This document shows positions 34,940-44,622 of a stretch of 64,000 nucleotides of DNA, one piece after another. The notes under the pieces were generated by a model. That model ran no database searches. It was not told the origin of the DNA and was given only the letters and a program-made list of their open reading frames with translations. The DNA lies in the NCBI GenBank assembly GCA_019638275.1, contig JAHBUC010000015.1, positions 1-64,000 on the forward strand, read 5' to 3'. Source of the DNA: Cyclobacteriaceae bacterium (GTDB lineage: Bacteria > Bacteroidota > Bacteroidia > Cytophagales > Cyclobacteriaceae). Every line of letters begins with the position of its first letter. Positions within the stretch are counted from its first letter, which is position 1. The position numbers and the translations under genes are program-made.

Positions 34940-37900
34940 TTATCGCATAAGTCGGAAAGCTCCTGAATACGTTTTTTTATTAGCACATTCAAATACAAAA
35001 TAATAATCACCTTCGGAAAGTTGTTGTCCATTTTGCGAAACCCCGCTCCAATCATTTTGATATTCGTTCGCTTTATAAACGGCCCTGCCCAGGCTATTAA
35101 AAATTGTTATCGGACAGCCGGAAACCATATTTGTATTTTTGATTGTCCAGATATCATGGATGCTGTCGCCATTCGGTGAAAAGAACAAGGCGGCACCAAC
35201 TGGGTTCGATTTTCCTTCCTTCACCGTTACAAGTATGTCGTCAGAATTTGACGCACCGAAATTATCGGTAGCCGTGAGCCGAATGGTGTACGTGCCTGGT
35301 AGCAGATCGTTTAGCGCTACTGTAGGAAAGTTTTCAGATAGTGTTAAATCTGATCCATCCACCTGCGACCAGGTAAACTCAGTTATGAACCCTTTAAATG
35401 GAATGGCGGATCCGGTAATTGTAATAAAGTTGTCTGGCAATACAAGTGTGGTGTCGTTTCCGGCAAATACTTGCGGCAATTCATGGTCGGCCAGCACATT
35501 TACGGTAGTCTCGCTAAATGCTGTTGCACTCTCATTATCAGTGGCAGTAAGCCTGAAGGTATATAGGCCCTCTACCAGGTTTTGGACGTTCAGGGTTGTT
35601 GTATTGATGCCTGATAATGTTGCGGTAGCCGGGCCTGCTTGTTGTGTCCAGACGAGGTTTGAGATGGAGCCATCAGGGTCTGATGCGGACCCGTTCAGTA
35701 AAGTTGAATTGGTGGGTAGTAGTATGGTTTTTGAGGCACCCGCCAAAACTACCGGGGGTGTATTAATACCAGGAGGCGCAACAACCACTGTCACTTCATC
35801 CGAAGCAGTGGCTCCCAGATTGTCTGCAACCAGAACCCGGAATACGTAAGTGCCTTCCAGTAGATTGGTTAGCGAAAGGGTGGCTGTAGTTTCACCTGTT
35901 AATGTTGCAGTTGGTCCGCTTTGTTTTGTCCATAGGTAACTGGAAATCGATCCATCGATATCAGTTGCGTTTGCAGTAATCGATGTTGAAGAAACCGGGA
36001 GTCGGATAAAAATATCAGACCCGGCATTTACGGTTGGATTATTGTTGACTGTAGCCGGTTGTACAATTACCCGTACATCATCGCTGTTGGTAAGGCCACC
36101 ATTATCCGTTACGGTAAGTGTAAACACGTACGTACCGGAGACCATATTTGAAACGGTCAACTTTGATAATGTTTGTCCACTCAATGTTCCGGCTGAAGGT
36201 CCTGATTTTTTAATCCAGTTGTACGTTGTAATGCTGCCATCGGCATCGAATCCTGAACCTTGAATTTCAATGCTATTTTGGGGTAGAGTAATAGTTTGAT
36301 CAAACCCGGCATTTGCTATCGGGGGTTGGTTAGAGCCTTCGGGCACCACAGTAATGGTTGCTACACTTGAACCGGTAGCTCCATTATTATCGGTTACAGT
36401 AAGTTGGTACTGAAAAATGCCTGCGGTAAGATTGGCAACAAAAAGTGTGGGCGCATTGATATTATTGAGCACGGTCGGAGTGCCTGTAATCTGAGTCCAA
36501 GCGTAGGCAACGATTGAACCATCCGGATCAAATCCAGAGCCATTTAAACTTGTGGTAGTGGTTGGTAAAACAATGGTTTGGTTACTTCCTGCGTTGGCAA
36601 TTGGAGATTGGTTCACGGTTCCAGGAAAAACGGTAACATTAGCCTCATCAAAACCAGTGGCTCCAGTGTTATCAGTAGCGGTTAGCCTAAAGGTATATTG
36701 TCCGGCCTCCAGGTTACTAATTGTCAAATTCGGAGAAGTGCTGTTCGTCAACGTTGCATCGGGTCCGGCAGTTTTTGTCCATAAGTAGGATACAACCGTA
36801 CCGTCTGCATCACTGGCGGAGCCATTCAGGTTTGTTGATGTAGTAGGAAGAAAAAGAGTTTTGTCAATACCTGCGTTGACTATAGGTGGTTGATTAGTGC
36901 CTGCTGCCTGTACGGTAATGGTTACTTCAGCAAAATTGGATGCGCCTGCATTATCTTCAACAGTAATGCGGAAAATGTAAATGCCTTCGATCAACTGCGT
37001 TAACGTTAAAATTGAAGAAGATGCGCTAGAGAGCGTAACGGTTGGGCCAAGCTGCTTTGTCCACGTATAGGAGGTAATCGTACCATCTGCATCGCTTGCT
37101 GTTGCTGTGAGTGTAGTGGTGCTGGTAGGTAGTGTGATAATTTTGTTACTGCCAGCGGACACAACAGGTGGCTGGTTAACTGAAGAGGGAAAAACAGTGA
37201 CTTGAACATCATCTGAAGCAGTTGCTCCAGCGTTGTCTGTTATTGTTAATCTGAAAATGTAAACACCCTCTATCATTTGCTGAACTGATAAAACTGCAGT
37301 GCTTTGATTTGAAAGCGTTGCAGTAGGGCCACTAAGTTTGCTCCATGTATAGGAAGCGATGGAACCATCCACATCCGATCCTGAGCCGATCAGGTTCGTG
37401 CTGTTAATCGGCAAGGTTAAGGCAATATCGGGGCCTGCATTAGCCACAGGGGGTTGATTGGCGGAAGCTGGTAAAACGGTAACCGTTATGTCGTCTATAC
37501 CTGTTGCACCGGCATTGTCTGTTACAGTAAGTCTAAATACATAAACTTCCTCCACCAGGTTGCTGATGGTAACGGTTGAAGATGAACTGTTTGTAAGTGT
37601 CGCAGCGGCCCCTGAAATCTGTGTCCATTGATAAGATGCTATTGTGCCATCCGCATCTGAACCGGAGCCACTCAGGTTGGTTGAATTGGTTGGTAGAAAG
37701 AGTGTGATGTTGGGGCCTGAATTTGCGATCGGGCTTATATTTGTCTCTGACTGGACGACAACATTAACTTGTGAGAAGGCTGTGGCGCCATCGTTATCGG
37801 TTACAGTAACACGGAAGATATACGTTCCGGCAATCATTCCTGAAACAGACAGCGTACTTGTTGTAGCTCCTCCAAGTGTTGGTGCATTTGGTCCTGAAGT

Positions 37901-40900
37901 AAGAATCCATAAATAACTGGCGATGGTTCCATCGGGATCTGACGCTGTTGCATTCAATGTGGTGGAGGAGGTGGGTAGAACAATCAACTGATTACTTCCA
38001 GCAGAGACAATGGGGGGTTGGTTACTTGATGTAACGGTAACGGTTACATCATCACTGGCAGTGGCGCCCAGATTATCGGTAACGGTTAATCGAAATACAT
38101 AAACGCCCTCAACAAGGTTCGTCAAGGAGAGTGTGGCGGTAGTGGTTCCGGTTAAGGTTGCGGAAGGGCCACTCAGTTTTTCCCAGAGGTACGAACTTAT
38201 AGTACCATCGGGATCAGATGCTGTTCCGGTAATATCAACCGCATCGGTTGGCAAGGTGAGGGTTATGTTTGGACCTGCATTAACCACTGGAGATTGATTG
38301 ACAGTAGCCGGTAAAACTGTTATGGTAACCTGACTAGATCCTGTAGCACCATTGTTATCGGTAACGGTAAGACGAAAGGTGTAAGTTCCTTCAACAAGAT
38401 TTGTCAGCGAAAGATTGGGTGTGGTTGTTCCGGCAAGTGTAGCGGTTGGTCCGCTTAATTTCTCCCACAAGTATGCTGTAATGCTGCCATCAGAATCCGA
38501 TCCAGATCCGTTAAGTGTTGTACTGTTATTCGGTAAAATAAGCGTTTGGGGTGCTCCGGCATTGGCAACAGGTGGAGCATTTGCCGCCTGTACGGTTACG
38601 GTTGCATCATTGGTTCCGGTTGCACCGTTGTTATCCGTAACCCGTAACCTGAATACATAGGTGCCTTCTAGCAGATTAGTCAATGTAAGAGTAGCGGAAG
38701 TTGTATTAGTCATGGTAGCGGTTGGTCCGCTAACTTTTGTCCACAGATAGGCTGTAATTGTTCCATCACTATCCGAACCTGAGCCATTGAGTGTGGTGGA
38801 ATTTGTTGGTAGTTGAATGGTTTTGTTGCCACCTGCATTGGCTACCGGGGCCTGATTTGCAGCCGATACAGTAACGGTGGCCTCATCAAAATGAGTTGCG
38901 CCATTATTGTCGGTCACGGTTAATCGAAAAACATAACCACCCTGCTCCAGGTTAGTCAATTGCAGGGTGGGAGTATTTGCATTTGTAAGTGTTGCTGCCG
39001 GGCCACTTTGTTTCGTCCATAAATAGTTGGTGATGGAGCCGTCTGGGTCGCTGCCTGACCCACTCAGGTTTATGCTGTTAGTGGGCAAAACCAGGCTGCG
39101 ATCGGGTCCGGCATTGGCGGTAGGTGGTTGATTGGCTGCCGCGGGGTTGACGGTAACAGTGGCATCATCCGAATCGGTGTCATCGTCTTCATCCGTAACG
39201 GTAAGTCGGAAAATGTATGTGCCTTCAGTAAGGTCAGCAATGGTAAGATCGGGTGTGGTTTCGTTCGATAGCGTAGCATCAGGACCGCTCACCTTTATCC
39301 AGGAATATGTAATAACGGTTCCATCTGGATCACTGCCAACGCCATTGAGTACCGTGGTGTTGGTTGGTAGTGTGATGGTTTTGTTGCCCCCTGCATTTGC
39401 TACAGGGGGCTGATTAATAGATGGATCTGTGACTGTAACAATTGTTTCAGCGAACCCTGTTTCTCCTTCATTATCGGTAGCTGTTAATCGAAAAGTGTAT
39501 GATCCAGCCTCAAGATCAGAAATGGACAGGATGGTGGTCGTTTCATTTGTTAATGTTGCAGCCGGCCCAGATTCTTTGGTCCATAAATATGATGCAATTG
39601 TTCCATCAGGATCGGTAGCAGAGCCTGAAATTGTTGTGCTATTAGTAGGGAGCGTTAAAGACTGATTTGCACCCACAGAAACCTGTGGTTTTTGATTACC
39701 TGCTAATTCAAATGCCCCCACATCCCAATTGCCTCCGGAAGGTCGATCATTGTCATCAAAATCTTTCACTACTCCATATGATTCCACATTTCTTCCTGCG
39801 TTTATTGCCGGGGAGCCTGGTTGCAAGCGATAGTCGTCAAGGGCTGGATTTACAAACCTGGCATCATTCAAGTTGGCAACAAAAACATTATTCCCTTTTT
39901 GCCAATCCGTGTATGTATACGTTTTATCCCAGGCTGATGCGGATGCAACAATAAGGTTATTGAAAAGAACATTGCTTGGTGCATTGTTAATAAATTCGGT
40001 GACAACACCACTTGTACCCACATTGATAAAGGTGTTATTGATAATATAAACGCCACCGATAAATCCTTGATTAACGATATCAGTGGCAAGTGGAGTAGGT
40101 CGGGTATTTATTGTAATGGCATGCTCCCCGGGGTTGATGATAATGTTATTATAGATATAATCGTTTCCAATTCCTTGAATAGCTATTGCCGGGCCTCGTC
40201 CACCCTTAATGAAGTTGTTATACATACGGCCAACGGTACCTAAGCCAAACTGAATGCCTCCATTTTGTGCAGATAAATTTGCTTGCCCATAATTGAAAAC
40301 CTGATTGTTGTAAACTTCCACATCGGCAACGGCTGATCCAACCTGGATGGCTTCTCGTCCGGTGTTTTCGAAGCGATTGTTATAAATTCTTACGCCCCGT
40401 ACCTCATGGTTATATTGGGTACTACCACAATACATGGTTGTTCCGTTATAGAAACTCACGCCAAGATAAATACCTTCACCACCAGTATCATGAACATAAT
40501 TGTCATGTATATGAATATTTCGCATGGTGAAATTCGGTCTTACAGCGGCAGTATTAGCACAATTGGAACTTGGATCGGATTTAATCATCATTCCTGTGTA
40601 TCCAATATTCTGAAGCTCCATATGATCAATCTCAAAATCTGAAGACAATCCAACCGCGGCAATTCCCTGAGAGCCTGAGGCAGTTTGAACTATTTTTATT
40701 CCATATTGATGAGCAGGATCACCTGTTCCAGTCAATCTTATATACTGTGAACCCAGGAATAAAAGAGCATTATTGATGGTAGGCCCTCCAATTAATGCCT
40801 GGCCTCCGCAATTTTTTATTATTACAGGGTTGGTAGCTGAGCCCCTCACATCTGTGAATTGAATGCCGCCACGGCTGCCTGCCTGAATGCAAATCACATC

Positions 40901-41074
40901 TCCTGGTTGGACGCCACTGGCTATGCCATTAAAATAGAAAATGCCAGCACCAGGGTTAATCGTAAATTTGCAGCCACATTGGCTAAATGCTTGCTGGAGC
41001 GAGAGTGTGAACAGGAGAAGTAGAAAGAGTTTCTTCCTACCGAACATGCCGGGTATTTTTTTTTCAAGGAGCAT
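34940..41074 (-). CDS. Giant surface adhesin: beta-helix plus 16 PKD-like repeats plus gliding-type C-terminal domain
   Basis: 2044 residues. Signal peptide 'KKLFLLLLFTLSLQQAFSQ'; an in-frame ATG at 41047 is an alternative start. Residues about 40-455: right-handed parallel beta-helix with many 'YNN'/'INNTF' turns ('VRIYNNRFENTGREAIQVGS'). Residues about 460-1950: sixteen ~93-residue PKD/cadherin-like repeats, each with 'NQPPxANAG' ... 'LPTNSTTLNGSGSDPDG' ... 'TFRLTVTDNxGAT'. C-terminus: 'GAALFFSPNGDSIHDIWTI' to 'GAFRLMR', the type B T9SS sorting domain. The PorP-SPOR gene follows 26 bp later. Role inferred: surface adhesion, perhaps polysaccharide binding through the beta-helix. Confidence 0.88.
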   Translation of the reverse strand: MLLEKKIPGMFGRKKLFLLLLFTLSLQQAFSQCGCKFTINPGAGIFYFNGIASGVQPGDVICIQAGSRGGIQFTDVRGSATNPVIIKNCGGQALIGGPTINNALLFLGSQYIRLTGTGDPAHQYGIKIVQTASGSQGIAAVGLSSDFEIDHMELQNIGYTGMMIKSDPSSNCANTAAVRPNFTMRNIHIHDNYVHDTGGEGIYLGVSFYNGTTMYCGSTQYNHEVRGVRIYNNRFENTGREAIQVGSAVADVEVYNNQVFNYGQANLSAQNGGIQFGLGTVGRMYNNFIKGGRGPAIAIQGIGNDYIYNNIIINPGEHAITINTRPTPLATDIVNQGFIGGVYIINNTFINVGTSGVVTEFINNAPSNVLFNNLIVASASAWDKTYTYTDWQKGNNVFVANLNDARFVNPALDDYRLQPGSPAINAGRNVESYGVVKDFDDNDRPSGGNWDVGAFELAGNQKPQVSVGANQSLTLPTNSTTISGSATDPDGTIASYLWTKESGPAATLTNETTTILSISDLEAGSYTFRLTATDNEGETGFAETIVTVTDPSINQPPVANAGGNKTITLPTNTTVLNGVGSDPDGTVITYSWIKVSGPDATLSNETTPDLTIADLTEGTYIFRLTVTDEDDDTDSDDATVTVNPAAANQPPTANAGPDRSLVLPTNSINLSGSGSDPDGSITNYLWTKQSGPAATLTNANTPTLQLTNLEQGGYVFRLTVTDNNGATHFDEATVTVSAANQAPVANAGGNKTIQLPTNSTTLNGSGSDSDGTITAYLWTKVSGPTATMTNTTSATLTLTNLLEGTYVFRLRVTDNNGATGTNDATVTVQAANAPPVANAGAPQTLILPNNSTTLNGSGSDSDGSITAYLWEKLSGPTATLAGTTTPNLSLTNLVEGTYTFRLTVTDNNGATGSSQVTITVLPATVNQSPVVNAGPNITLTLPTDAVDITGTASDPDGTISSYLWEKLSGPSATLTGTTTATLSLTNLVEGVYVFRLTVTDNLGATASDDVTVTVTSSNQPPIVSAGSNQLIVLPTSSTTLNATASDPDGTIASYLWILTSGPNAPTLGGATTSTLSVSGMIAGTYIFRVTVTDNDGATAFSQVNVVVQSETNISPIANSGPNITLFLPTNSTNLSGSGSDADGTIASYQWTQISGAAATLTNSSSSTVTISNLVEEVYVFRLTVTDNAGATGIDDITVTVLPASANQPPVANAGPDIALTLPINSTNLIGSGSDVDGSIASYTWSKLSGPTATLSNQSTAVLSVQQMIEGVYIFRLTITDNAGATASDDVQVTVFPSSVNQPPVVSAGSNKIITLPTSTTTLTATASDADGTITSYTWTKQLGPTVTLSSASSSILTLTQLIEGIYIFRITVEDNAGASNFAEVTITVQAAGTNQPPIVNAGIDKTLFLPTTSTNLNGSASDADGTVVSYLWTKTAGPDATLTNSTSPNLTISNLEAGQYTFRLTATDNTGATGFDEANVTVFPGTVNQSPIANAGSNQTIVLPTTTTSLNGSGFDPDGSIVAYAWTQITGTPTVLNNINAPTLFVANLTAGIFQYQLTVTDNNGATGSSVATITVVPEGSNQPPIANAGFDQTITLPQNSIEIQGSGFDADGSITTYNWIKKSGPSAGTLSGQTLSKLTVSNMVSGTYVFTLTVTDNGGLTNSDDVRVIVQPATVNNNPTVNAGSDIFIRLPVSSTSITANATDIDGSISSYLWTKQSGPTATLTGETTATLSLTNLLEGTYVFRVLVADNLGATASDEVTVVVAPPGINTPPVVLAGASKTILLPTNSTLLNGSASDPDGSISNLVWTQQAGPATATLSGINTTTLNVQNLVEGLYTFRLTATDNESATAFSETTVNVLADHELPQVFAGNDTTLVLPDNFITITGSAIPFKGFITEFTWSQVDGSDLTLSENFPTVALNDLLPGTYTIRLTATDNFGASNSDDILVTVKEGKSNPVGAALFFSPNGDSIHDIWTIKNTNMVSGCPITIFNSLGRAVYKANEYQNDWSGVSQNGQQLSEGDYYFVFECANKKTYSGAFRLMR
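35220..39697 (-). repeat. Array of 16 PKD-like coding repeats (~280 bp each)
   Basis: Sixteen units counted by the 'PPxxNAG...LPTxST...GS(G/A)SD.DG' pattern; the last ('FAGNDTTLVLPDNF', with 'PFKGFITEF' for the DxDG motif) is degenerate. Units differ at many positions, so it is an old array. Boundaries are approximate. Confidence 0.8.
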
Positions 41075-41116
41075 GTGGAGTTAGGTTGTTAATGATAGAA
41101 CTCTATATGGTGTTAC

Positions 41117-41132
41117 AAGGTTATGTAACCTT
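41117..41132. promoter_or_regulatory. Inverted repeat upstream of the giant adhesin gene
   Basis: AAGGTTATGTAACCTT has two perfect 7-bp arms around TG, 43 bp upstream of the adhesin ATG. It could be an operator or part of an mRNA leader hairpin. Close by on the minus strand, TACATTTA and TAAATTTT are near misses to the TAnnTTTG box. Confidence 0.35.
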
Positions 41133-41217
41133 AAATGTATAAAATTTAAGAATATAATGTTCTCAATTCTTTTATTAAAAAGCCGCTATATGCTATAAAC
41201 GCTTGTTAGGATGATGC

Positions 41218-43110
41218 TTAAGTCCACCTTTCTTTCCACATTTGAAAAATGAGCAGATGCCACAATTTTTGTACGTTTTCGGAATGTCCCTTGAGGTAAC
41301 GATCACGCAGGCCTGCTACCTCGTGCATGTTAAATATACCATCTTGTCTTAATCTTTCATCGCTTAGATGATGCATCACCATGTCTTTTAATTCATTTCT
41401 GAACCAACCCATTATTGGTACAACAAATGCCATCTTCGGTCTGTTCATAATACTTTCAGGTACATATTTATGTACAATGTTCTTTAGTATGATTTTACCT
41501 GTGCCATTCTCAAACTTATATTGTGAGGGGAGTTGTGCCGAGAATTCTATAATGCGATGGTCCAACAGAGGCTCTCGGCCTTCCAATGAAACGGACATGG
41601 TGGCCCGATCGACTTTTGTTAAGTTATTATCTACCAGAAAAGTACGGTAGTCAACCGCGAGCATTTTATTCAAATCATCATTGAATTCATTCAACTCTCC
41701 GTTTATGTCGAAATCTGTTTTAGGAACATCAAACGGAAATAGGAAACGTTCTTTTAACTCAGCTTCAGTGTTGAACTGCGAAATAACTTTCATCGCATGC
41801 ACCGGATTTCCCTTTTGTAAGATGAGTTGAATCTTTTTGTAGCGCGTTGAAAAGTTATAAGCTTTTTTGGTGAATGGAATGAGGTCCGGATTGACCAGGT
41901 TCATGGTTCCTGATAGGAGCGTACGAACCAAGGGGTTCATGCCAGTTGTGTACCGAAGTGACATTGGGAATTTTGGATAACCGGCAAATATTTCATCACC
42001 ACCATCTGCAGATAGAGCTACTTTAACTTTTTTTATAGCAACTCTGCTAACCAATGTTGTTGGGATGATGGAGTTGTCGCCAAAAGGTTCATCGTATATC
42101 TCAGGTAGTTTTGGTATGATGTCAAAAGCTTCCTTATGTGTGCAGTAGTATTCTGTGTGGTCTGTTCCCAGGTAATCAGCAACCTTTTTTGCATGAGGCG
42201 CTTCATTGAATTTTGGCTCCTCAAATCCAATTGTAAATGTTTTAAGTTTTTCGCTTCTGTTTGTTTGTAATAAGGCTGCTACAGTTGTACTATCATAACC
42301 CCCGCTTAAGAAAACTCCCACCGGTACATCTGAAACCATACGGTATTCACATGAAGATTTCAGCAGGTCTTCCAAATGTTCTTCTGCTTCCCGGTATGAA
42401 ATAGATAGCTTAGGCTTATTGTAGTGATCCAGAACGTTCCAATAGCTATTGGTTTTTATAGTCTTTGCTTTAAGATCTAATTCAAGAATATGACCGGGTT
42501 TAAGTTTATGTGTATTTTTGAAAATGGTGTAAGGGGCGGGTATGTAACTGTATTGGAAGTAAAGGGCAAGATTATTTAAATCCATTTCCTTCCTGAAGGC
42601 TGGATGTTGATGAAATGATTTTAGTTCAGAACCGAAAAGCAGAATGTCGTTACTCCAATAGTAGTGCATGGGTTTAACACCGGCACGATCCCGCACAAGA
42701 AATAGCTTTTCTTTTTCCTGATCCAGGATAGCGAATGAAAACATTCCTATAAAATCTTCAATGCAACTTAGTCCATAAGCTTCGTACGCTTTAATGATAA
42801 CTTCGGTATCCGAATTTGAACTGAAGGTGTATCCGCGGGCAATGAGTTTTTTGCGTATTTCCTGAAAGTTGTAAATCTCACCGTTGAAGATAATGGAGAT
42901 CTTATTGTGGTGATAGGGTTGATGTCCAAGTGGGGATAAATCAAGAATGGAGAGTCTTCTATGCCCTAAGCCTACCACAACATTTTTAAAGGCTGTGAGT
43001 TCCTGCCCTTGGTCATCTGGTCCACGGTAGGCAATTACATCAGTCATGGCCTTTAGTTGCTGTTCCGTACTGCTTTTTGAGAAGTCAACAAATCCTGCTA
43101 TTCCGCACAT
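41218..43110 (-). CDS. Asparagine-synthase-type glutamine amidotransferase (AsnB family)
   Basis: 630 residues. Catalytic Cys2 after Met ('MCGIAGF'), followed by the class II glutaminase domain ('AYRGPDDQG', 'GHRRLSILDLSPLGHQP', 'FNGEIYNFQE'). C-terminal synthase domain with PP-loop 'VFLSGGYDSTTVAALL' and 'LSADGGDEIFAGYPKFPM'. Full length for the family. In polysaccharide loci such enzymes usually amidate uronic acids rather than making free asparagine; the gene is the last of a glycosyltransferase operon and starts 4 bp after the acyltransferase gene, so sugar amidation is the favoured role (inference). Confidence 0.88.
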   Translation of the reverse strand: MCGIAGFVDFSKSSTEQQLKAMTDVIAYRGPDDQGQELTAFKNVVVGLGHRRLSILDLSPLGHQPYHHNKISIIFNGEIYNFQEIRKKLIARGYTFSSNSDTEVIIKAYEAYGLSCIEDFIGMFSFAILDQEKEKLFLVRDRAGVKPMHYYWSNDILLFGSELKSFHQHPAFRKEMDLNNLALYFQYSYIPAPYTIFKNTHKLKPGHILELDLKAKTIKTNSYWNVLDHYNKPKLSISYREAEEHLEDLLKSSCEYRMVSDVPVGVFLSGGYDSTTVAALLQTNRSEKLKTFTIGFEEPKFNEAPHAKKVADYLGTDHTEYYCTHKEAFDIIPKLPEIYDEPFGDNSIIPTTLVSRVAIKKVKVALSADGGDEIFAGYPKFPMSLRYTTGMNPLVRTLLSGTMNLVNPDLIPFTKKAYNFSTRYKKIQLILQKGNPVHAMKVISQFNTEAELKERFLFPFDVPKTDFDINGELNEFNDDLNKMLAVDYRTFLVDNNLTKVDRATMSVSLEGREPLLDHRIIEFSAQLPSQYKFENGTGKIILKNIVHKYVPESIMNRPKMAFVVPIMGWFRNELKDMVMHHLSDERLRQDGIFNMHEVAGLRDRYLKGHSENVQKLWHLLIFQMWKERWT

Positions 43111-43114
43111 AGTT

Positions 43115-43714
43115 TTACAAGGTCTTAATTACTTTAGCTGGTACCCCTGCTACTACGCTGCGTGGGGGAACATCTTTTGTTACAACTGCACCGGTAGCTA
43201 CAACGGCACCTTTTCCTATACGTACACCCTTTAGTATGGTACAACGAGTGGCCAGCCATACATCATCTTCAATAATTATGGGTTGCGATGCTCCATCAGC
43301 GAAGTGATCTTTAAGGTCGTGGAAATCGCTATCCAGAATAACGGTGTATGGGGCAATTCTCACATTTTCTCCTATCTGTATCAACTCACGCGCATCAATG
43401 TGCACACCATTTAATCTAGAATTTTTTCCAACAATGAGTTTTCCATTTTTTCCGGTATAAAGTTTTGCCTGCACAATGGTGGACCATACCCTTACCTCAT
43501 CTCCTAGAACAATTTCGCCAAGATTTCCAATGACAGGCTTGCCGTTTACGGAAACCATTCTGCCAAGCTTGGTACATTTTCGTAAGTAGATTTTGGCAAG
43601 AAGCACCCTCCACAAACCTGCTAAGGCGTGAAAAAGAAATCCAATTGCTGAGCTATCCGGATTCTCTTTTAGGTATGCAGCCCGTTTGGTATTGATAGTG
43701 GAGGTTAATGACAC
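43115..43714 (-). CDS. Left-handed beta-helix acyltransferase (CatB/WbbJ-like)
   Basis: 199 residues from a GTG at 43714. Hexapeptide repeats from about residue 65: 'GKNSRLNGVHIDARELIQIG', 'VRIAPYTVILDSDFHDL', 'VWLATRCTILKGVRIGKGAV', 'VATGAVVTKDVPPRSVVAGV', ending 'PAKVIKTL'. The His in 'DSDFHDL' is the likely catalytic base. Transfers an acetyl group to a sugar in the polymer precursor. It is 8 bp from the upstream GT2 gene and 4 bp from AsnB. Confidence 0.87.
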   Translation of the reverse strand: MSLTSTINTKRAAYLKENPDSSAIGFLFHALAGLWRVLLAKIYLRKCTKLGRMVSVNGKPVIGNLGEIVLGDEVRVWSTIVQAKLYTGKNGKLIVGKNSRLNGVHIDARELIQIGENVRIAPYTVILDSDFHDLKDHFADGASQPIIIEDDVWLATRCTILKGVRIGKGAVVATGAVVTKDVPPRSVVAGVPAKVIKTL

Positions 43715-43722
43715 GGAGTTGT

Positions 43723-44622
43723 TTATTTAGTTTGCCAATTTACGATGTTCCACAGTATGCCTTTAAAGAAAGCCTTTAATAAATTGAATTTTCCTGTAAG
43801 CAGGTATTGAAATGTCTTTTTTGGAACTGCACTTGTCGTAAAAACAACTAACCCTGCAAGAAACGCCAACCCATAGGAATTTCTACGCATATACACTATC
43901 CTGTTTCGGGTCATGTAGTATACCTTCAACGGACTTTCATCTCCACCCGTACTAACCGATTCTTTATGGATTACTTTGGATATTCCCAGATAATACATAG
44001 AAAAACCAGCCCGTTTTATCTGCTCGCACCAATCGTGTTCTTCGTAGTATAAGAAATAGATTTCGGGCATAAGTCCAACTTTGTCAACAACTTTTTTAGG
44101 TACGATTAAAGCAGCACCGTGACCCAGATCAGTCTTATAACATCGATCATATTGACCCAGATCTTGTTCCATCAAGCCCAGGCGTTTACCACGACCGGTG
44201 TACTTATTAATGGCAACAGCCCCGGCATATTGAATCGTTTTTTCATCTTCAAAAAGTACTTTAGGCGAGGCTATTCCTGCATCTGTATGACTCTCCATGA
44301 AGGCAATAATGGGTTCCAGAAAGTCAGGGTAGAGGATGGTATCATTGTTAAGAAGAAAATAGTAATCCCCTTTAGCCGCCTTAATTCCTAAATTGTTACC
44401 ACCTGCGAATCCAAGATTTTTTTCACTCTGAATGAAATGAACATGTGGATATCTTTCTTTTAGTTCAGAAGTGGGTTTGCCTGAGGGTGAATCGTTGTCA
44501 ACAACAATGATTTCAACGTTTGGATAGGTTATTTTTTGCGCAGACTCCAAAAAATTGATAGTCTCTTTAATGTGTATGTAGTTGATGGTAATAAAAGAAA
44601 CAAGAGGATAATTGGATGGCAT
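43723..44622 (-). CDS. GT2 glycosyltransferase (rhamnosyltransferase-like)
   Basis: 299 residues. GT-A motifs: 'VSFITINYIHIKETINFL', 'VEIIVVDNDSPSG' (Asp), 'NLGFAGGNNLGIKAA', and metal-binding 'LLNNDTILYPDFL', where NND stands for DxD. Later 'FFYEEHDW'-like 'YFLYYEEHDWCEQIKRAG' holds the catalytic acid. A C-terminal hydrophobic stretch may sit on the membrane. Its ATG shares one base with the stop of the upstream GT2 gene. Confidence 0.88.
   Translation of the reverse strand: MPSNYPLVSFITINYIHIKETINFLESAQKITYPNVEIIVVDNDSPSGKPTSELKERYPHVHFIQSEKNLGFAGGNNLGIKAAKGDYYFLLNNDTILYPDFLEPIIAFMESHTDAGIASPKVLFEDEKTIQYAGAVAINKYTGRGKRLGLMEQDLGQYDRCYKTDLGHGAALIVPKKVVDKVGLMPEIYFLYYEEHDWCEQIKRAGFSMYYLGISKVIHKESVSTGGDESPLKVYYMTRNRIVYMRRNSYGLAFLAGLVVFTTSAVPKKTFQYLLTGKFNLLKAFFKGILWNIVNWQTK

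Noticed and set aside
35139..35849. 236-codon and several shorter + strand open frames within the PKD array
   Set aside because: They repeat with the period of the PKD units and are simply the complement of the repeat codons.
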